DNA of 64,000 nt from Ashinkailepas kermadecensis (Eukaryota; Arthropoda; Thecostraca; Neolepadidae), in assembly GCA_034440615.1 (NCBI GenBank), contig JAOTOM010005134.1:313501-377500 (forward strand), read 5' to 3'. A program made the translations under genes and the position numbers. Numbering within the stretch: the first letter of the stretch is position 1; each line of letters starts with the position of its first letter. Positions 1 through 10,270 of this stretch are shown piece by piece. The notes under the pieces were generated by a model that saw nothing but the letters and a program-made list of their open reading frames with translations, had not been told where the DNA came from and searched no databases.

Positions 1-44
1 ATTTTTACAACTTGATGTTTTGGTTTTGTTTTTTCTCCAAGGGG

Positions 45-330
45 AGGTTAAGCTAGGTTAGGTTAGGTTATGTTGCATTTTTTATTTAACAAAAAAATAC
101 TTTACCCTATGTCATCCAATTCTAAGCTTTTTGTTGGTGTTATTTTGCTCACAGCCTGAAATGTAGGCATTTGTATAGAAAATGAGTGGTCCCATCATCT
201 GAGTCACATTCATAAACATTGCATTGAAATGATACATTCCACGAATTCATAAAACACCTTAAAACACAAATTTACCAAAATGAGCAGTAACATCATGTTC
301 ATTACATTCCTAAACATTGCATGGAAAAAA
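45..330 (+). repeat. Dispersed AGGTTAGGTT-bearing repeat, copy 1
   Basis: Starts with a run of AGGTTAGGTT motifs, followed by TGTTGCATTTTTT, a segment containing ATTATTTTGCTCAC-like sequence, then AATGAGTGG..CATC..GAGTCAC. The same order of blocks occurs on the opposite strand near 1365-1535, so this is a repeat family rather than unique sequence. The TTAGG-like runs are short and impure, so I read it as an interspersed element, not a telomere. No coding potential is visible. The right boundary is uncertain. Confidence 0.6.
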
Positions 331-920
331 AATTAATCAGAAATTACCTTAAGCTGTAAATTTACCAAAAGGTGTGCCAACCCCTGGACGGAAATGCGAC
401 ACTAGGTGCCCCAATCCTGGGCAGAAAGGGCACTAAGAGCAGTGGAATGAAAATATTAATAAAAGTAAACTAAAAACAGCTCTTCTTGAAGACAAACATG
501 GTAGTTATGTGATATTAACATGGAAACCCTGAGCACAAATCAGAAAAAGCATGGACTGGAATTTTTCAAGCTTACCTGCGAACTTCTTCAACTACTGTTC
601 CTTTGGGAATTAAATATCAGCAAGCTATTTATTCAATATTTAAAATCACACCAATCCGCAGATACATCAGAATGTGCGAAGTACAAAAAACGAATCAGTA
701 CGACGTCACATGAGATTGGCCTCCGGATTAAACACTGCAAGCAATTGCACCACAAATGTCTTACCTCCGTCACATTTATCACTGTAACCTCAAATTTAGA
801 CTTTAGACTTTAGGCGCTGGAATTTCTGTAACTGTAATTTTTTCTTTGGATGTTACGATTTTGGATGTTCTGAGGAACGCCCATCACGATTTGTGACATT
901 TAATACGCGCTAGTGTCTAT

Positions 921-941
921 CGATACAAATCGACACCCCTG
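921..941 (+). mobile_element. Solo hAT-like terminus
   Basis: Ends with GATACAAATCGACACCCCTG, which differs by one base (A for G) from the terminus shared by the copies ending at 2131, 2656 and 5982. CAGGGGYG at a transposon end is typical of hAT superfamily termini. The internal sequence upstream does not obviously match the other three copies, so this may be a heavily deleted or diverged member. Confidence 0.45.
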
Positions 942-1019
942 CTTTGGAGAAAAAATAGAAACAAAAATTAAGCAATATATATTCTGAAAATTTTATAAAT
1001 TGAACAACCGAACCCAACT

Positions 1020-1360
1020 TACCCGAACCTAATGTCAGCTGCTTTCGAAGGAAAATTTCCGATTTTATTTTATTTTTGAAAATGATTGAACAATTTTTCC
1101 AAGGTAAACAACTAAACTAGCCTAACCTAGCCAAATCGGTATTATTGTGCTTTAAGGTGGTAACAAGACAAGTTTGTACACACATTTGCCTCCATATAGC
1201 AAGCAAATGGGTTAGGTTTGGTTAAGTTAGGTTAGTTTAGGTTTTTCAAGTTGGAAAACTTTTTAACAAAATTCCAAAATAGTTTCCCCAAAAAATTGCA
1301 AATTATTTCGTAACCTTGCGGTCTAAGGTGTTCTTTTTTTCCTTTAAAACAAAAAAAAAA
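1020..1360. repeat. AT-rich repeat mosaic with AACCTAACC tracts
   Basis: Contains CTAGCCTAACCTAGCC, then GTATTATTGTGCTTTAAGG at about 1139, then another GGTTAGGTT-type run near 1209. The GTATTATTGTGCTTTAAGG block with its GTGG-AACAAGA continuation recurs at 1711-1742. No open frame of interest. Confidence 0.45.
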
Positions 1361-1364
1361 TATG

Positions 1365-1535
1365 CAGAATACCATGTTTATGAAGGTGACTAAGATGATT
1401 GGACCCACTTATTTTCTGTGCTTACTTTTCAGGTTGTGAGCAAAATAATGCCAAAAATGCTTTCAGTTCGGTAACATAGCATAAACATAAATGTTTTTTT
1501 AATGCAACAAAACCTAACCTAGCCTACCCTAACCT
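1365..1535 (-). repeat. Dispersed AGGTTAGGTT-bearing repeat, copy 2 (inverted)
   Basis: Read on the minus strand, this runs GGTTAGG..AGGTTAGG, TTGTTGCATT, TTATTTTGCTCACA, CCTGAAA, then AATAAGTGGGTCC and CATCTTAGTCAC. This is the same order of blocks as 45-210 on the plus strand. Together they form a long, diverged inverted repeat separated by roughly 1.1 kb. Confidence 0.6.
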
Positions 1536-1814
1536 ATCTTTTGAGAACACAAAATTAAACTAAATTAAAATGTCACTTAATTTATTTTCTGAAAATTCTC
1601 AACCTTAAAAAAGAAACCTAACCGAGCCTAACCTAACCTAAGCTGATTTTGAATAAAAAAAATTATATTTTTTGGTGAACATGGTTGTAAATATTTTCGG
1701 AAACTTTTGGGTATTATTGTGCTTTAAGGTGGGAACAAGAGAAGTTGTATGGGCGCTGCATGACCAACGCAGTCAATGCGGCCGTAAGCCCAAATAACCA
1801 ACCAACCAACCCAG

Positions 1815-2131
1815 AAAGACGTAAGCTGTACTTCCACAGTGGAGGGAATTCCAGCTATTTTGTTTGTTTTTGCACACAATTTTACATTTTTCAGCAAAAG
1901 GTGGAGAGCCAGTCCACTATCTAATCCAAATCTGTTTCTATTCAGTACAAAATGTGCTGGTTAACATCAATGTTTCTACTTAGCATGGGGTTTTTCATTT
2001 TTTCCCTTTAGCTTTCTTATCAGCATAAAATTGAATAGGTTATTGGGGGGGCCAAATCAACATTTTGGGGGGGCAAGATCAACATTGGTGGGGCCATAGC
2101 CCCCACAAAAGGATACAAATCGACGCCCCTG
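1815..2131 (+). mobile_element. hAT-like non-autonomous element, copy A
   Basis: Aligns by eye with 5650-5982: GTAAGCTGTACTTCCACAGTGGAGGG, a TTTTTGCACA block, GTGGAGAGCCAGTCCACTAT, ATGTGCTGGTTAACATCAA, TTATCAGCATAAAA, then G-rich runs around CCAAATCAACATT. It ends in ACAAATCGACGCCCCTG. Reverse-complemented, the terminus reads CAGGGGCGTCGATTTGTA, a hAT-style end. I could not identify a matching left TIR. The right boundary abuts a LINE fragment at 2132. Confidence 0.6.
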
Positions 2132-2224
2132 CATACATGCATGATTTTGCACTTATCAAAATTTAATTTCATCTGCCATTTTTTGGACCACTTCACAAGC
2201 TCTTCTAAGTCTTTCTGTAGCATG
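2132..2224 (-). pseudogene. Sliver of CR1-like LINE reverse transcriptase
   Basis: On the minus strand this encodes LQKDLEELVKWSKKWQMKLN followed by FDKCKIMHV. In CR1/Rex1/jockey-type LINEs the segment after the catalytic YxDD block typically reads L..DL..L..WS..WQMKFN..KC.VMH. Only about 30 residues remain. The frame runs directly into the hAT-like end at 2131, and the other side is bounded by a second copy of that repeat from about 2226. It is a relic, not a functional ORF. Confidence 0.7.
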
Positions 2225-2225
2225 T

Positions 2226-2656
2226 ACCTAGGTGCCTAGGTACCAGGTAAATATCAAGCTGATAGTGTGATGAGTGGGCTGTTGAGGTTAATTATAGTTT
2301 GTATATCCACACTCTCAATGATAACTGATTGTTGTTCACGGGAATGCAAGTTTGTATGCAAGTTTGACAATGACAATTGGTTTTTGTGCACACCATTTTG
2401 AATTTTGTAGTAAAAGGTGGAGAGTCAGTCCACTATCTAACCCAAATCTGTTTTTTTTCATTACAAAATGTGCTGGTTAACATCAACTACATTTTCTATG
2501 TAACTAGCATGGTGTTTTCCTTCTTTTTTCCTTCACCTTTTTATCAGCATTAAAATAGCATATGTTATTGGGGAGGCCCAAATCAACATTGGGGGGGCCA
2601 AGATCAACATTAGTGGGGCCCTGGCCCCCACAAAAGGATACAAATCGACGCCCCTG
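2226..2656 (+). mobile_element. hAT-like non-autonomous element, copy B
   Basis: Begins with CCTAGGTACCAGGTAAATATCAAGCTGATAG-type sequence that matches 5348 onwards, continues through the (A)ATGCAAGTTTGACAATGAC block, and ends ACAAATCGACGCCCCTG. Compared with copy C it lacks about 180-200 bp in the middle. The G-rich tail reads CCAAATCAACATT..CCAAGATCAACATT..GGGGCC. No target-site duplication could be assigned. Confidence 0.6.
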
Positions 2657-2878
2657 CCATCTAGACATTAAGGGGATGTCCCCATCCTAGCCCCGCCTTC
2701 AGCGCCTAAAATATCACACAAACTATAACATAAAATTCCCTTTACGTAAACGTCCACATGCCTGCACCTTGATCGCAAACACCCGCTTTTATAGTCAGAC
2801 ATGTAACGTACTCGCTTCAAAGGTGGCGCAAATTACCTCTGTGGTCCGGTACGCCTAAAAAAATCACTCCCCCACCAA

Positions 2879-3110
2879 CACTGGCGGATCTAGCCGTCGG
2901 TTTGGGGGAGCAACTGGGTCTCAGGACTTGCCAACCGGGGGAAGCGATGTTGGCGGGGCGTTTGTCGTCGACCGGGGGGCGGGCAACGTAGACGTGGTGT
3001 TTGACGTATGTTTGACGCACCACGTGTGACCTGGGGTAGGGTGCGAAGCGATGTGTTGTTGTCGACCATGGGGGGAGGGTGTGGGAAGCACAATGGGCGG
3101 ATCCAGTCAC
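2879..3110 (+). mobile_element. Possible hAT termini (GGCGGATC type)
   Basis: Two sequences resembling left ends of hAT MITEs lie here: CACTGGCGGATCTAGCC at 2879 and CAATGGGCGGATCCAG at 3091. Both are close to the CAGTGGCGGATCCAGG-type ends seen elsewhere in the window. No matching right end or duplication was found, so these may be nested, truncated copies. The surrounding DNA is GC-rich with no convincing gene. Confidence 0.3.
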
Positions 3111-3554
3111 TGGTTGGGGTGGGGGGCTCCGTCCAGGAGCCGATACGGGAGCCGAAGCAGAGTCGGGGCCGGTGCATGACCGGTGGCAGGAGCCGGTAAG
3201 TGAGCCGAAACAGAATCAGGAGCAGGGACTGTAATCAGACACAGGATATAGTCAAAGGATGTTAATATCGCGAGAGCGTCCAGTCTTCAGTCTGTCATTA
3301 AATAAACATTTACCTGCATCACGACACATTCAATATTCATAAATAAAAGTACATTACAAAGGAAAATTCGCAATGGTCTAAATAAGTTAAATATTGACTG
3401 AATTTGAACAACATCAATACGCGGAATGTCTTTTCGGCCGGTATCAGCTAGTTACGATGTACACCGGAGCACATTGCACGTGCATGGTGTTCCTGACTTG
3501 AGGCCAATCACAGCCATGCAGTTATCTGAAAATATGACCCTGTATTTAAATAGG

Positions 3555-3600
3555 CAGACCTATATGCATATATATATATATTTATACATATACATTAAGA
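3555..3600. repeat. Short (AT)n-rich microsatellite
   Basis: An ATATATATATAT-containing stretch with interruptions, immediately upstream of the TTAA element at 3649. Confidence 0.6.
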
Positions 3601-3648
3601 ATATCTAGGCCAAAGTTATGTTGTATCTTAATGTTTCTTGTAATAACA

Positions 3649-4429
3649 TTAACCCTGCACTTCGGACGGGGGGGATGGTCATTTTCGCACCACAGCCGTG
3701 AGGTTTTTCCACAGTACCTAAGTGCCGAACACGCACAGATAATCGGCTGAAACTTTGCATGCGTTCTAGGAATAGCCGATGTGTTGGTTCAAACTTTATG
3801 TTTGGGTGATCTAGGTTCACCGAGATATTCGACGTTAAATTCTGATTTTGCTTCTCAAAATGAAATTTGTATTCATCTTTCAGGATTGTCTGTAGGAAAA
3901 CCAATACGAGGTATCGAAAAACCAATGGCATATTCTCGAAACCAATGGCATATTCTCGATAAGCAATTGATCAAATACAATTTGAAAAATAGTCCAGATC
4001 TGTGTGACCTCGAGCAAGGCGAGGATACGAGGTCAATTTGACAATTTGTTTGTCGAATTAATAAAAATTCAACATCCGTAACGTATGTTATAGAGCACTA
4101 TCGTATCTATCCGTGTACAAATATCAGCTTCAAATCTAATACTGCGGTTCCGTTTTTATCAATGAAAACGTAGCCGGGGTTCACCTTACCGCGCTGCGTT
4201 GGCTGCAACTGAAGAAGCGGTCGCGGCCCGAAACTAGGTTGCTTCCACTCCAGCTGGACCGTGAACTATCAGACATACAATGCAACTTTTATTTAATATT
4301 AGAAGTTCAATAACAAGGTAAACGATGCCGTTTTCCGTATCTTTCCATATGGCGTATAACAAAGTTAGTGGGGTCAAATTGCCCCCAGTGGTGCGTGGTG
4401 GTGAAATCTGCTGGGAGTACGAGGGTTAA
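3649..4429. mobile_element. TTAA-flanked piggyBac-like MITE
   Basis: Both ends carry TTAA (3649-3652 and 4426-4429). The left end reads TTAACCCTGCACTTCGGACG; the right end, reverse-complemented, reads TTAACCCTCGTACTCCCAGC. TTAACCCT is the usual start of piggyBac superfamily elements. Just inside are CGCACCAC on the left and the complement of GTGGTGCGTGGTGG on the right. Length is 781 bp with no transposase-length frame, so it is non-autonomous. Internally a 20-bp segment (ACCAATGGCATATTCTCGAA) is directly repeated near 3922 and 3942. Confidence 0.65.
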
Positions 4430-5190
4430 TAACTATTAGGGCAAAGATAGTTAGTTATGTACCTAATTCCTTCTGGTTTTTCTAACAACTTTCAGGAAAG
4501 AAAAGTATTACATAAGTTGCATTAAAATAGTTAAGGTCAGATACTCAATATATTTTTAATTGAAAGGCTTCTTACAGGGGCAGCACATCTAAGATAAATA
4601 CCTGCATATATGAAAACTATGAAAGCACAAAACATGTATGGACTTACCTTTTGCCATATTTTTAGAGAATAAATCCTTTATGGAAAGTTGACGCTTCATA
4701 TCTACTCGTATAGCGATAGCTCTGCCTCTTGCTGTAGGAAGAAGGAATAATGGATAAATAAGCAAGCAGGCATGACACAATCATGTATTCAATGAAACAA
4801 AACCTATTAGATTTGGATAGCTAACAAGAGAAGCCTTCACTTGTTACCTAGTTTTTGTGTTTGTTGGGGGGGCTAATTTGTACTGTTGCCCCCTGTTGGG
4901 GGCTAAAGCCCCTTTGCCCCCTGGATCCGCCGTCCCACCAATGTGCAGTGAAATTGAAACTTGCCTGATGCTTCCAATTTCTGCAATATACGAATACAAA
5001 CCTGTGACGTCATCAAGGTTTGAATGCGAACTTTGGTGTACCTTTTAAAATAATGGTATTTTTGCGGCGTTTAATAATGGTGTTTTTGCGGCGTACGAGA
5101 CTTTGGTCTTGTCAAGGCTATTTCTTGTATAGCATTGGTCTTGTATGACTGTAAGGTTTGCTTAAAAGTCATGTGAGCCACAGCTTTCCT
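4430..5190. other. Intergenic DNA, no gene seen
   Basis: AT-rich, no convincing coding sequence. A CCCCCTGGATCCGCC stretch at about 4917-4931 resembles the right end of a GGCGGATCC-type hAT element, but no partner end was found. TTTTTGCGGCGTTTAATAATGG is partly repeated around 5058-5092. Confidence 0.4.
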
Positions 5191-5204
5191 TTTTATTCTT
5201 TTAG

Positions 5205-5349
5205 GAATACCAATTATAATGCAGTGGCCATGCAGCTTCTTGCTGACTTTTCTCTGTCATGGTATCATAAGCTGGCAGATTTGCCCACACATGGCTCTCG
5301 TTTTTCCCCATATCAATATTTAATGCATGCATTGTCATTGGGCATATAG
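5205..5349 (+). CDS. Possible terminal exon, unrecognised
   Basis: A pyrimidine-rich tract (CTTTCCTTTTTATTCTTTTAG) ends in AG at 5203-5204. It is followed by a frame reading NTNYNAVAMQLLADFSLSWY and then HKLADLPTHGSRFSPYQYLM up to a TAG at 5347-5349. The composition is protein-like and non-repetitive. I recognise no domain and cannot connect it to another exon. It lies immediately upstream of the hAT-like copy C, so it could be part of an autonomous relative of that element or simply chance. Confidence 0.2.
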
Positions 5350-5982
5350 GTAGGTACCTAGGTAAATATCAAGCTGATGGTGTGATAGGTGGGCTGCTGA
5401 AGATAATTATAGTTTGCATATCCACAATCTCAATGATGATTGTCATTGTGTTCACTGGACAATGCAAGTTTGACAATGACTGGAAATTAAGAATGGATTT
5501 TTTTCCTGTTTAAGCTCATATGCATGTGGTTTTGCCATTGGTGGCGTGTACAAACATCAGTATGACAATCCAATTGTTGTTTTGTGGCTTAACATTTTTT
5601 TAAAAGACAATCTGGTTTAAAATGCATCATCATCGAATCTTAACATTGTATGCTGTAAGTTTTCCTTCCACAGTGGAGGGAAATCTAGCTATTTTGTTTT
5701 TTTGCACATAATTTTGAATTGTGTAGCAAAAGTTGGATACTCAGTCCACTATCTAATCCAAATCTGTTCTTTTTCAGTACGAAATGTGCTGGTTAACATC
5801 AACTAAGTTTTCTATGTACCTAACACAGTGTTTTACTTCTTTTTTTTCCTTTAGCTTTTTATCAGCATAAAAATAGCATGGGTTATTGGGGGGGGGGCCA
5901 AATCAACATTGGGGGGGGGGGGCAAGATCAGCATTGGGGGGGGGCCATGGCCCCCGCAAAAGGATACAAATCGACGCCCCTG
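5348..5982 (+). mobile_element. hAT-like non-autonomous element, copy C (longest)
   Basis: Shares its left part (GGTACCTAGGTAAATATC, AAGCTGATGGTGTGAT, TATCCACAATCTCAATGAT) with copy B and its right part from about 5650 with both A and B. It ends GGATACAAATCGACGCCCC-TG at 5982. The tail is a triplet of G-runs separated by CCAAATCAACATT, CAAGATCAGCATT and CCATGGCCCCC. The bases after the end (GTACGGGG) were not found as a duplicate upstream, so the true left end is undefined. Confidence 0.6.
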
Positions 5983-7150
5983 GTACGGGGCATAGTCTAC
6001 AATCTATGCGCATTTTTCTTATGATGCAAATCATCGGGGAATCTGACGCCCTGAAATACATGCAAGTTTACACCCTTGACAATACAATACCGATAAGATC
6101 ACACGATCGTGGCACATCACGTGGTTCAGTTTCAGTAGGGATGCACGTGCCGGGAATAATCGTGGGGTCGGTGCATCTAGGTTTAAATCACCCACTGATA
6201 ACAAAACTTTTTTGAAGCGGGGAAGTAAAAGGCAAGCTGTCGGTGTACATCCCAAGTGATCCCCAAAGCATCCCGCAGATCATCCCCACAACGTCATCCC
6301 TTGCTTCTATGATGGAAATCGTCACTTCTCTCACCGTTGGCCACTTCACTATTTAGATGCTTGCGACTAATAATGTTGTGTTATTTACGAAAAGAAGCGT
6401 GGTTATCTCACATCAAAATTTCCGTATACTCGCAGGGAATTCGTGCATTTATTCAAACATATCACCGAACAGTTATTGCAAGTGACAACTATGAGGGCAG
6501 CGTAGATGCCATTTTATGTCAGGACTTAGGTGATCATGAAGCCAGTTTTTGCTTACTCGATGTCGTGTTCATAAGGATGCATTGGGCGTGTACTGTTGAC
6601 TACTTTGTCAGGTCACTATGTATGCCTGCATGTTACAATTGCACCAGGAGCATTTCTAACACCTGAAAAAGGTTTTCATGTGATCTCATTATCTGAGGAC
6701 CTTGAACACCAATAGGGGGTTGTATATCCAGGTAAGCCGCAAATATGCGTAGGTAGTGTTGCATTGGTTGCGGATAGAGTAAACAAAAACCACGGGTTAT
6801 TAAAAAAAAAGGCTAAACAATGTCGGATTACATCTGGGAAGTATCTGGAAACCAAAGTGGGGCGAAAGCAATAATTGTCTCTGAAAAGTGCGGAAAACGA
6901 CAGCGAGGGCTGCAAGTGATATTGTTTTAATTTTCCTCCGTAGGAATTAGACAGCTTGATCACGTGGCAGGACCACTGATCTCGTGATCGTTTCGGAATT
7001 CAAATCATGTCCTCTCCACTTAGGTGTTCAGATTTATCGCCTCATTTCGGCGTTGGAAAATGAATCTGCTATTTATTTTGCACAGTAACGAATGCTGACA
7101 AGTCTGAAGATACCTTGTTAAATAAATAAAAATATCAACAGGAGAATATC
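5983..7150. other. Unique intergenic DNA, no gene seen
   Basis: About 1.2 kb with only short frames (109 aa or less) lacking recognisable motifs. No simple repeat or transposon boundary is visible. Confidence 0.5.
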
Positions 7151-7154
7151 GAAC

Positions 7155-7490
7155 CCTGTATATGTGCGCTGTATGGTACGGCTAGTACAACTGGTGTATG
7201 TCGGCTGCATAGTGCGGCTAGTACGACTGGTATATGTGTGCTGCACATGGTGCGGCTAGTACGACTGGTGTATTTGTGCTGCACATGGTGCGGCTAGTAC
7301 GACTGGTATATGTGTGTTACTGGTGCGGCTAGTACGACTGGTGTATGTGTGCTGTACATGGTGCGGCTTGTACGACTGGCATATGTGTGGTACTGGTGCG
7401 GCTAGTACTAGTGTATGTGTGCTGCACATGGTGCGGTTAGTACGACTGGTATATGTGTCCTGCACATGGACCGGCTGGTACGACTGACAC
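7155..7490. repeat. Minisatellite, 38-bp unit
   Basis: Roughly eight or nine degenerate units starting GTGCGGCTAGTACGACTGGT and continuing ATATGTGTGCTGCACATG. Some units are shortened. A related GTGCGGCTTGTACGACTTG occurs at 7743-7761, outside the array. Confidence 0.85.
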
Positions 7491-7779
7491 AGACAGACAC
7501 AGACTTGCATTGAGATAATCCACAAATGACTTGTGGCTATTACAATCTCGCGTTAATAAGACAAAACAGCAGAGCGGAAAAAGTCAAAATCACAGAACAG
7601 TTAAACCGATAGTCATACATGTCATAATGAAAATACAAATAGAACTAAAATACAGCAGGTCGAGCAGCAAATCAGTTCGGCACGGGCGGAACGTTGGACT
7701 GGTGCCGCCGTATGCGGCGAAAATGGACTGGTGTGCTGCAAGGTGCGGCTTGTACGACTTGAAAGCATGATTCAGTAGG

Positions 7780-8130
7780 AACATTGAACCGAAAGCCGCC
7801 AACTAGCGACACCACAGCGTTCTCCAGCTGCCTCCGCACCCCGCCATGGCCCCGGCCTGCTCGCCGCCGGGCGCCGACCTCCACCACCCGGCCGGCGGCC
7901 GTTTTTGGCGGCTCTCGTTTTGGTCGGCCGGCCAGCGTGAGTGGTGGCGGCGCTTTCATACGCTCTGGTGCCAGCACTGGAGCTGACCGTGCTGGATTGC
8001 CGATTCGGCGATCGGCTCGGCTTTTGTGCCGCTGTCGAGACGCGTTGACCGTAGAAGGGGTGTTGACTTTGTAACTGGCGCCGCTGGCGTCCGATGCCAC
8101 TTCAATAGCTGGACCGCGGTCGGATCGAAG
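7780..8130. other. GC-rich, CpG-dense island
   Basis: CpG-rich segment between the 38-bp array and an (AT)n tract. Frames are open on both strands because of the composition. None shows a recognisable domain. It could be a promoter-type CpG island; no TATA or splice signal was identified. Confidence 0.35.
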
Positions 8131-8262
8131 ACGTGCAGTGTTGGAAGAAGAGCGAGAGCGAGAGAACACAGAGAGGGTATGCAAGATCGAGTGTGGGAAA
8201 AGATGACGTGTGTATTCCATGTATTACATTGACTTGCTATGTATATGTGCACGTATATGTAT

Positions 8263-8270
8263 ACTATATA

Positions 8271-8351
<81 letters not shown>

Positions 8352-8381
8352 ATATATAAACATATATACACATATATACAT

Positions 8382-8438
<57 letters not shown>
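8263..8438. repeat. (AT)n microsatellite
   Basis: About 175 bp of alternating AT with short interruptions (TATGTATA, AAACATATATACACATAT). The interrupted centre is itself roughly palindromic. Open frames here encode only YIYI repeats and are not genes. Confidence 0.95.
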
Positions 8439-8440
<2 letters not shown>

Positions 8441-8899
8441 CATGCATAGAGAGGTAGAGAAAGGAAACATAGAGGCAAAGGAATGCATAGATGGTTAAAT
8501 TTCTTACCCACAGATACTAATAATGGTACATACCAGCAACTCATCTGGCGTGGAGGGAGAGGTACGGAGATACAACCCATTTAGTGGGTGGCTTAGCCAT
8601 TATCTCTACCACAAAATTTAATGGAGCGAATCTGCCGAAGGAAACCGCCATGACCCCACACATAGCCCTAACCCCCTCCCCCAGGCCATGCTGTGAACAT
8701 GCGAACTGCCATATGGGAAGCTTGCAGATGGAAGTGCACTACCAAGAAACATGAACATAGTCAGGATAGTCGTACAAAGGAAGGGACCATTGTTCATGCA
8801 ACGAACTTTTCAGAGACGGTCGTCTTGCCATACCGTCATTGAAGCCAGAACTTCACCATGGAGAAAGCTCGTACCGTAGCGCTCATGGGGGGGGGTGAC

Positions 8900-9060
8900 C
8901 TGATCCCCCTGGCTGATCCGCCGCTGAGGAGGCGAATGACGATGACCGCCGCGTCGGGAGCCGCGGGTCGGCAGGCGGCAGCGGCAGGCGGCAGGCGGCA
9001 GCGCACATTTCCACCTGGCGAGCACCCGACGCGAAGCGGAACATGACTTCCGAGTTAGTC
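8900..9060. other. GC-rich island with short GGCAGGCGGCAG repeats
   Basis: CpG-rich, containing a GGCAGGCGGCAGCGGCAGG-type run at about 8969-9000. No gene recognised. Confidence 0.35.
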
Positions 9061-9164
9061 TGGCCTACACCGGTACCAACGGGCGCGAGCGTGCCCGATC
9101 AGACCCGCGCCGCATGGTCGAGTGCCATGCCCTTCCGGGTTGTCATTCCAATAGGGCTCATGCA

Positions 9165-9465
9165 AGGCTCACGGTGAGACCCACTGTAAGGCCACTGTGA
9201 GGCCCACTGTAAGGCTCACTGTAAGGCCCGCTGTAAGGCTCACTGTAATGCCCACTGTAAGGCCTGCTGTGAGGCCCACTGTGAGGACCGCTGTGAGGCT
9301 CACTGTAAAGCCAACTGTGAGGCCCACTATAAGGCCCACTATGAGGCCCGCTTTAAGGCCTACTGTAAGGCCTACTGTAAGGTCCACCATAAGGCCCACT
9401 GTGAGGTCCACAGTGAGGCCCACTGCAAGGTCCACCATAAGGCCCACTATGAGGCCAACTGTGCC
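9165..9465. repeat. Minisatellite, 12-bp unit
   Basis: About 24 degenerate copies of AAGGCCCACTGT / GAGGCCCACTGT. The 12-bp period gives a four-residue repeat in every frame (for example RPTV on the plus strand), which explains the open frames on both strands. Confidence 0.9.
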
Positions 9466-9469
9466 GCCG

Positions 9470-9704
9470 GCGGCGGCCGAGGTCGCAGACGGCCACACGG
9501 TGGGCCGCCGTCGCGTCGGTCCGCCCGTCCCGCCACCGACGACCGACGCGCCAGACTCGTCGGCGCCGACGCGGAGGCGGCCTGACGTCATCGCGTCGGC
9601 TCTCCGTGTCACCGTGGTAACGCCGCAGAAGATTAGGGGGTTGCCATGCCAACGGAGCCATCGGCACGCGCCGCTATATAAGTGCAAGTGTTGAGATCGA
9701 ACAG
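9470..9704 (+). promoter_or_regulatory. Candidate RNA polymerase II promoter
   Basis: CpG-rich DNA with GTCACCGTGGTAAC at 9608-9621, which fits the RFX X-box consensus GTNRCC(N0-3)RGYAAC. A second, imperfect dyad GTTGCCATGCCAAC lies at about 9640-9653. A TATA box TATATAAG at 9675-9682 sits in GC-rich DNA. A start site would be expected near 9705-9712. A strong splice donor follows at 9838. The combination suggests a real promoter with a short first exon. All of this is motif-level inference. Confidence 0.4.
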
Positions 9705-9837
9705 GCTTTTGACTGGGCCGCCTTTCCGACCGGATGTCACGTGACACCCGCAGCCTGTGCGCACGGAGGTCAGTGGCCCCGGGTCGCCGGTCACGTGACA
9801 GGGTGTGGCGCGTGACAGCAGTCGGCTGACACCTAAG
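9705..9837 (+). other. Candidate first exon ending in strong donor
   Basis: Lies about 25-30 bp downstream of the TATA box at 9675 and ends CTAAG|GTAAGTG, with the donor GT at 9838. It contains two TCACGTGACA motifs (E-box CACGTG) at about 9737 and 9790. The only ATG in the exon region (9734) opens a 31-codon frame that stops at TGA before the donor, so it would be a leader or upstream ORF rather than the main coding start. No downstream acceptor was identified. Confidence 0.3.
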
Positions 9838-10084
9838 GTAAGTGCTCCCGATGCATCACCTACATACACGCACTATTGACAATGCTTTCATTGCATTGCC
9901 GCCAAGCCCGAATCTACACTGCATCCACTTGAATTCCCTTAGTTGGCATGTGGATGTGCTAAGAAGCCAAGATGGCTGAGCCGGCTGCCACAGTTGGCAC
10001 ACAAAAAGGGGGAGATGCTTCCAGTGTTCTAGTTATGGTTTTTGGAGTCGCGTAGGGTTGCGTCTTGGCAACCTACCGACATGC

Positions 10085-10270
10085 TGATTTCCTCACACCC
10101 TGTTCCGACTCACACGCTGGTTCAACACTTACACCATCCTCCGACTCACACCCTCCTCCGACTCACACCCTCAACCGACTCACACTCTGCTCCGACTCAC
10201 ACTCTGCTCCGATTCCCATCCTGTTCCGATTCACACTCTGCTCCGACTCACACCCAGCTCCGACTCAAGT
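10085..10270. repeat. Minisatellite, 17-bp unit
   Basis: About ten copies of GCTCCGACTCACACTCT with C/T variation. The 17-bp period produces a 17-residue repeating peptide in the overlapping frames. Confidence 0.9.

Noticed and set aside
45..75. Telomere, from AGGTTAGGTTAGGTTA
   Set aside because: Only a few TTAGG-like units, impure, within a dispersed repeat that also occurs inverted at 1.4 kb.
4855..4940. Complete hAT MITE ending CCTGGATCCGCC
   Set aside because: Only one end is recognisable; no TIR partner or 8-bp duplication was found.
7672..8220. 182-aa minus frame in the CpG-rich segment
   Set aside because: Arginine/proline-rich as expected from GC composition; runs toward the (AT)n tract; no domain.
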